From positions 1 to 64,000 of the forward strand of contig JAHDQN010000001.1 of the NCBI GenBank assembly GCA_018433775.1: a stretch of DNA of 64,000 nucleotides, read 5' to 3'. The DNA is from Deltaproteobacteria bacterium (GTDB taxonomy: Bacteria; Desulfobacterota; Desulfomonilia; UBA1062). Of this stretch, positions 60,134 through 64,000 are shown in pieces. Made by a program: the position numbers and the translations under genes. Within the stretch, counting starts at the first letter, position 1; each line of letters starts with the position of its first letter. The notes under the pieces are model-generated. The model was not told the origin of the DNA and searched no databases. It saw only the letters and a program-made list of their open reading frames with translations.

Positions 60134-60188
60134 GGGGTCAGGTCTCAACATATGACACTGGGAGTGTCATATGTTGAGACCTGACCCC
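60134..60188. repeat. F1 repeat: 25-nt arms, 5-nt loop
   Basis: The arms 60134-60158 and 60164-60188 are exact inverted copies starting GGGGTCAGGTCTCAACATAT; the loop is TGGGA. A partial extra head GGGGTCAGATC precedes it (60123-60133), and the arms match the variant at the end of the RAYT fragment. It lies between the AbfD terminator and the amidase start. Confidence 0.9.
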
Positions 60189-60246
60189 ATGACTTTGACC
60201 CCATGACTGATTACCACTGTAGTACTAAGCAGAGGACTCGATACGC

Positions 60247-61788
60247 ATGGGACCATTCCCCGAATACGATCACTATGACGCGCTTGGGCTTGCCGAGCTC
60301 GTCAGGAACGGGCACGTCACTCCGGGGGAAATCTGTGACGAGGCCATAGGCTGCATCGAGAGGATGAACCCGAAAATCAATGCCGTGATCCTCCATGCCT
60401 TTGAATCGGCCCGGAAGACTGCCCGGGATACCCGGCTGAAAGGCCCCTTTGCCGGGGTGCCCTTCCTCACCCGGGACCTGCTCACGAGCTATACGGGTGT
60501 TCCTCTGAACACCATGGACACGGCCGGCGGACAATTTCTCTCCAGATGTGAGAGCGAGCTGACCAGGCGGTTGAAGGCCGCCGGAGTGGTGATCCTCGGC
60601 GAGACCAACACCCCCGGTTCATGCCTGTCGGTCTGCAATAGTGCACGGTTTCCCGGTCCTGCGCGCAACCCGTGGAACCTTGCATGCGAGCCGGGAGGAT
60701 CCGGCGGAGGTTCGGCTGCAGCGGTGTGCAGCGGCATGGTGCCCATGGCATCCGGCGGGGATGCCTGCGGGTCGATCCGCATCCCTGCATCATGCTGCGG
60801 CCTGTTCGGGCTGAAGCCCACCCGGGGACGCACGCCCACCGGCCCGCACCAGGGAGAGATCTGGCAGGGCGCATACGCGGAGCACGTCATCACACGCTCG
60901 GTGCGCGACAGCGCAGCCATGCTCGATGCCATACAGGGCGCGGACCTGGGCGCGCCCTATGTCATCCCGGAACCCGAGCGGCCCTATCTGGAGGAAATCG
61001 GGCGCGATCCCGGGATCCTGAACATTGGATTCACCCGGTTCTCGCCGCTTGACACCGAGGTTCATCCCGAATGTGTCCGGGCAGTGGAGCAGGCCGCGCT
61101 GCTCCTGATGTCGCTCGGTCACCGGGTCGAGGAGGCATGGCCCTCCATCGATGGCCCGGCCATGGCGAAGAGCTTCTTCACCGTGCATTTTTCCGAGACC
61201 TCGGCGGACATCTCCGAGGCCAGAGCCGTGCTGGGCAGAAAGCCCGCGGCATCTGATTTCCAGGATCCGGTCTGGTTGTTCAAGCTGCTCGGCGACGTGT
61301 TTTCCGCAAGCGACCTCGTGCGTTCCTTAAGGCAGTGGAATACGATATCCCGCCAGATGGGGGTTTTCTTCCAGAGATTCGATCTGTTCCTCACCCCGAC
61401 ATGTGCCTTTGGGCCTTCCAGGTATGGGAAAAAAGGGGCAAACCCCTTGGAAAAACTGCTCGGGAAGGTAGTAGACCAGTTCAGCCGGGGCGATTTTCTG
61501 TCCGTGAAGAGTGTGATCGATGATCTGGCAGTGGAGAGCATGGCCGAGAACCCGTTCACCCCGGTGGCGAACATTGCCGGGCTCCCTGCCATGTCGGTGC
61601 CTCTTCACTGGACGGCAGAGGGTCTGCCCTGCGGCGTGCAGTTCACGGGCCGCTTCGGAGACGAGGCAACGCTCCTGAGTCTCGCGGCCCAGCTCGAAAA
61701 GGCCCAGCCATGGTTCCATAGACGGCCGCCGGTCGATTTGCAACCCGGAACCTCTCCCGAGTGCATCCAGGAGGCAGGGAGTATATGA
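60247..61788 (+). CDS. Amidase-signature family protein with altered catalytic residues
   Basis: The 513-residue protein of the amidase signature family most resembles the 6-aminohexanoate-cyclic-dimer hydrolase type. The Gly/Ser-rich signature is readable: CEPGGSGGGSAAAVCSG, GGDACGSIRIPASCCGLFGL then KPTRGRTPTGP. The nucleophilic Ser in CGSIRIP is kept. However, the segment that normally carries the catalytic lysine (GVPFLLKDL) reads GVPFLTRDLL, with Arg in place of Lys, and the second Ser of GGSSGG is Gly. It may be inactive, or use a changed mechanism. ATG 60247 has AGAGGA upstream. No pathway partner adjoins. Confidence 0.82.
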   Translation: MGPFPEYDHYDALGLAELVRNGHVTPGEICDEAIGCIERMNPKINAVILHAFESARKTARDTRLKGPFAGVPFLTRDLLTSYTGVPLNTMDTAGGQFLSRCESELTRRLKAAGVVILGETNTPGSCLSVCNSARFPGPARNPWNLACEPGGSGGGSAAAVCSGMVPMASGGDACGSIRIPASCCGLFGLKPTRGRTPTGPHQGEIWQGAYAEHVITRSVRDSAAMLDAIQGADLGAPYVIPEPERPYLEEIGRDPGILNIGFTRFSPLDTEVHPECVRAVEQAALLLMSLGHRVEEAWPSIDGPAMAKSFFTVHFSETSADISEARAVLGRKPAASDFQDPVWLFKLLGDVFSASDLVRSLRQWNTISRQMGVFFQRFDLFLTPTCAFGPSRYGKKGANPLEKLLGKVVDQFSRGDFLSVKSVIDDLAVESMAENPFTPVANIAGLPAMSVPLHWTAEGLPCGVQFTGRFGDEATLLSLAAQLEKAQPWFHRRPPVDLQPGTSPECIQEAGSI

Positions 61789-61992
61789 ACGCACACCCGG
61801 ACGAGGATTCGATCACTGATGCGGTGGAGCGTTCGAGCTCATGCTCTCCCGGTCGATGACGGAATCAGGCGTGATGGTCCTTCCCGATTTGTCCGGCCCT
61901 TTTATGTGTCTGCGCCGTGAATGTCCGGCTTATGATACCGTGCTCGTATCGTCATTCTCATGCACTGCATAACCTGCCAAAAACAGAGGCTG

Positions 61993-62021
61993 TTGACATG
62001 GGCTCCCTTGAGGATTATTTT
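61993..62021 (+). promoter_or_regulatory. Candidate sigma70 promoter for the second substrate-binding protein
   Basis: A perfect TTGACA (61993-61998), a 17-nt spacer and TATTTT (62016-62021), 45 nt before the start codon. The remaining part of the 277-nt spacer after the amidase shows no gene. Confidence 0.48.
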
Positions 62022-62065
62022 CTAAGAGTTTGAATGGTGGGTAAAATTCTTGAAGGAGGAAGCGT

Positions 62066-63031
62066 ATGATCACGTCAATGAGGTGCTTTATCTGTGCCGT
62101 ATGCATCACGCTAGCCGCATCTTGTGTATTCGCCCAGGATCTCAAAGGGAAAAAAATTCTTTTCATCGATTCGTATCACGAGGGTTATGCCTGGAGCGAC
62201 GGACTCACCTCAGGCATACGGGAAACCATCGAGGGCAGGGGGATAGACCTCAAGATCTTCCGGATGGACACCAAGAGAAACGCATCCACCGAATTCAAGG
62301 AAAACAAGGCCCTGGAGGCAAAGGCCCTGATAGAGAAATACAAGCCGGACGTGGTCATTGCCGCGGATGACAATGCATCGCTCTTTATCGTGGCACCCTA
62401 CTACAAGAACTCCCCCATACCGGTCGTGTTCTGCGGGGTGAACTGGGACTGCTCGAACTACGGATATCCCTATGAGAATACCACGGGTATGATCGAGATA
62501 TCGGGTATCAGGCAGATCCTGGAGAAACTGAATACCATCACCAGCGGCCGGAGAATAGGATATCTCTCCGCCAGTGAATACACCGATCAGAAAGAGGTGG
62601 AGGTATACCGGAAGATATTCCAGCTGGATATCAAGACGTATTTTGCAAAAGATTTTACGGAATGGAAGGATCGTTTCCTTCAGCTCCAGTCCGAGGTGGA
62701 CATGTTTATCGTGGGGAACAACGCCGGGATAAAGGGATGGGACGATGCGCAGGCCGAGGAATTCGTGCTGAAGAACACCCGGATCCCCACCGGTGCACTC
62801 TATGAGTGGGTGGCGCCCTATGCCCTCCTGAGCGCCTCCAACGTTCCCGAGGAGCAGGGACGATGGAGCGCCCTGGCAGCCATGAAGATCATCGAGGGCA
62901 CGCCGCCTTCCTCCATCGAGATGGCAACGAACAAGGAGATCAAGCTCATTGTGAACAAGCGGATGGAAAAGGCGTCGGGCATTACGATTCCATCCGAGAT
63001 CACAGCAGCCGCAGACGTGATCATCGAATAA
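62066..63031 (+). CDS. Orphan ABC substrate-binding protein (ABC_sub_bind-like)
   Basis: The 321-residue periplasmic protein has a signal peptide (CFICAVCITLAASCVFAQ). The mature protein starts LKGKKILFIDSYHEGYAWSD, a typical opening of PF04392 binding proteins, and continues with DVVIAADDNASLFIVAPYYK and IPVVFCGVNWDCSNYGYPYE. Cleavage could be by signal peptidase I (FAQ) or II (the AASC might act as a lipobox). No permease or ATPase is adjacent. Together with the similar orphan at 20550-21548 this suggests sensing roles, perhaps for PAS kinases, though no link is shown. The ATG follows AAGGAGGAAGCGT. Confidence 0.85.
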   Translation: MITSMRCFICAVCITLAASCVFAQDLKGKKILFIDSYHEGYAWSDGLTSGIRETIEGRGIDLKIFRMDTKRNASTEFKENKALEAKALIEKYKPDVVIAADDNASLFIVAPYYKNSPIPVVFCGVNWDCSNYGYPYENTTGMIEISGIRQILEKLNTITSGRRIGYLSASEYTDQKEVEVYRKIFQLDIKTYFAKDFTEWKDRFLQLQSEVDMFIVGNNAGIKGWDDAQAEEFVLKNTRIPTGALYEWVAPYALLSASNVPEEQGRWSALAAMKIIEGTPPSSIEMATNKEIKLIVNKRMEKASGITIPSEITAAADVIIE

Positions 63032-63250
63032 GCTCCTTTCGGGAAGGCACCGGATGGCATGACGGCTGACCGTGCCTCGCAGGGCCGGGAGGCGCGATCT
63101 TCCTGCCGGCTTCGCCGCCTTGCTCAAGCGGCGCGGACGACGCGGGAAAGCGCCGGCGGCGGAATGTACGCCCCTGTTTACCGGTACGGGCGGGCCGCCG
63201 TCCGGCCGTGCGCCGGAGGGGACAGTGCTTCGGCGGAAGGCGGAAGCCTG

Positions 63251-64000
63251 TCAGTACAGCTCGTACTCGACGAGCCTGCCGTCCAGGGGGCCGTTTTTCA
63301 GAGCACGCTTCCAGGAGGTGTGCAGCCCCACCGACTTGATGAGACCGCGGTCGCCGAAATAGATATAGGCCTTCGATCCGGTGCACTTCTTTTTGAGGAA
63401 GTCTCCGAATTCCTTCATGAACGCTGCCATGTCCTGTTTCCTGCTCAGGCGTATGCCGTAGGGCGGGTTGGTGACGATGGTCGTGTTCCGAAGCCCGGGG
63501 ATGTCCTGAAAACGTTTTTTGTGGAGCACGATGTTTCTTCCGCCCGGAAGCCTGCCCGAGTTGACCCTGGCCGCGGCGACCGACTCGCCTGACGAGTCGC
63601 TGCCCGATATGAGGCCCGGGGGAAGCTCCCTGATCTCGCGGTCGGCCTGCTTTCTGATCCTGGTCCATAAGCCGCGGTCGAAATCCGGGAGGAACTCGAA
63701 GCCGAAGGCGGTGCGCAGGTATCCTGCCGGTACCCTGCAATAGCGCATCAGTGCCTCGCACAAGAGCGTCCCGGAGCCGCACATGGGGTCGTACAGGGGT
63801 GTTTCGCCCTGCCAGCCGCTGAGCCGGATGATGGCTGCGGCGAGGGTCTCCTGCATGGGTGCGTCCATGGCGTGCTTTCGGTAGCCTCTGCGGTGCAGCG
63901 AGCCCCCGGAGGTGTCCAGATAGATGGTGGCCTTGTTGTTGGCGATGTGGAGGTTGAAGACCACGTCGGGTTTGATCCTTTCCACATTGGGCCTGCGGGT
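63251..64000 (-). CDS. RlmL/UPF0020-type RNA N2-guanine methyltransferase (5' end outside window)
   Basis: About 249 C-terminal residues are visible; the frame is open to the window edge. The SAM-dependent methyltransferase domain shows LYDPMCGSGTLLCEALM (SAM binding) and IVTNPPYGIRLSR (NPPY catalytic motif), with SLHRRGYRKHAMDAPMQETL before it. This is the RlmL N-terminal-half/YpsC pattern, methylating guanine 2445 of 23S rRNA or a similar site. The THUMP domain expected upstream is outside. The GC-rich 219 nt after its stop (63032-63250) contain several GCCGGC-type inverted pairs but no clear gene. Confidence 0.88.
   Translation of the reverse strand, partial: TRRPNVERIKPDVVFNLHIANNKATIYLDTSGGSLHRRGYRKHAMDAPMQETLAAAIIRLSGWQGETPLYDPMCGSGTLLCEALMRYCRVPAGYLRTAFGFEFLPDFDRGLWTRIRKQADREIRELPPGLISGSDSSGESVAAARVNSGRLPGGRNIVLHKKRFQDIPGLRNTTIVTNPPYGIRLSRKQDMAAFMKEFGDFLKKKCTGSKAYIYFGDRGLIKSVGLHTSWKRALKNGPLDGRLVEYELY

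Overview
This 64 kb window is GC-rich and densely coded. It looks like chromosome of a strictly anaerobic Desulfobacterota (former Deltaproteobacteria) bacterium with fermentative, syntrophic or fatty-/aromatic-acid-degrading metabolism. The basis is a B12-dependent (class II) ribonucleotide reductase, a tungstate ABC transporter, a 4-hydroxybutyryl-CoA dehydratase homologue with its Fe-S ligands, several enoyl-CoA hydratase/isomerase, 3-hydroxyacyl-CoA dehydrogenase and SDR genes, a nitroreductase, and many PAS-type sensor kinases. The species cannot be named from sequence alone, and no rRNA, tRNA or CRISPR array was found.

Layout. 1-7.4 kb: tail of a REP-associated (RAYT-type) transposase, the yebC-ruvC-ruvA-ruvB recombination operon, a HAD hydrolase, a UDP-glucuronate epimerase-like gene, a double-PilZ protein and a dienoyl-CoA isomerase-like protein. 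7.6-17.6 kb: FmdB zinc ribbon, a serA-purA pair, acyl-CoA isomerase, alpha/beta hydrolase, NfeD-like, PAS/zinc-ribbon, NUDIX, a candidate structured RNA, gamma-carbonic anhydrase and an M29 aminopeptidase. 17.8-26.8 kb: an unrecognised secreted protein plus lipoprotein pair, an orphan ABC substrate-binding protein, FKBP, SRAP, START, NUDIX and a SWIM zinc-finger protein. 27-39.2 kb: four PAS histidine kinases (three close paralogues), a nitroreductase and gene remnants. 39.4-44.9 kb: a cysteine-free ribosomal S4, a GAF-type PTS enzyme I, a SIR2-like protein and an SDR. 45.1-47.7 kb: tupABC. 48-55.2 kb: a DUF4382 lipoprotein with a Cys-rich insert, hemolysin III, nrdJ, a NifX-like protein and an AI-2E-type permease. 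55.6-60 kb: an acyl-CoA locus (3-hydroxyacyl-CoA dehydrogenase, SDR, TetR, AbfD-like). 60.2-64 kb: a divergent amidase, a second orphan substrate-binding protein and an RlmL-like methyltransferase cut by the window edge.

The most distinctive pattern is three families of short dispersed palindromic or inverted repeats. All share a GGGG(T/A)C head. F1 starts GGGGTCAGGTCTC, F2 GGGGACGGGTTCACATT and F3 GGGGACGTCCGTGAAA. They lie almost entirely just after stop codons, often between convergent genes, and in several cases they supply or touch the stop codon. The RAYT fragment at the left edge ends inside an F1 arm, which links at least F1 to that transposase class.

Genes appear to work together in these groups: RuvABC with YebC in Holliday-junction processing; SerA with PurA as a biosynthetic pair; TupABC supplying tungsten, probably for W-enzymes elsewhere; the TetR-AbfD unit with the divergent dehydrogenases in acyl-CoA metabolism; and the PAS kinases, possibly fed by orphan periplasmic binding proteins, with no cognate response regulator in the window.
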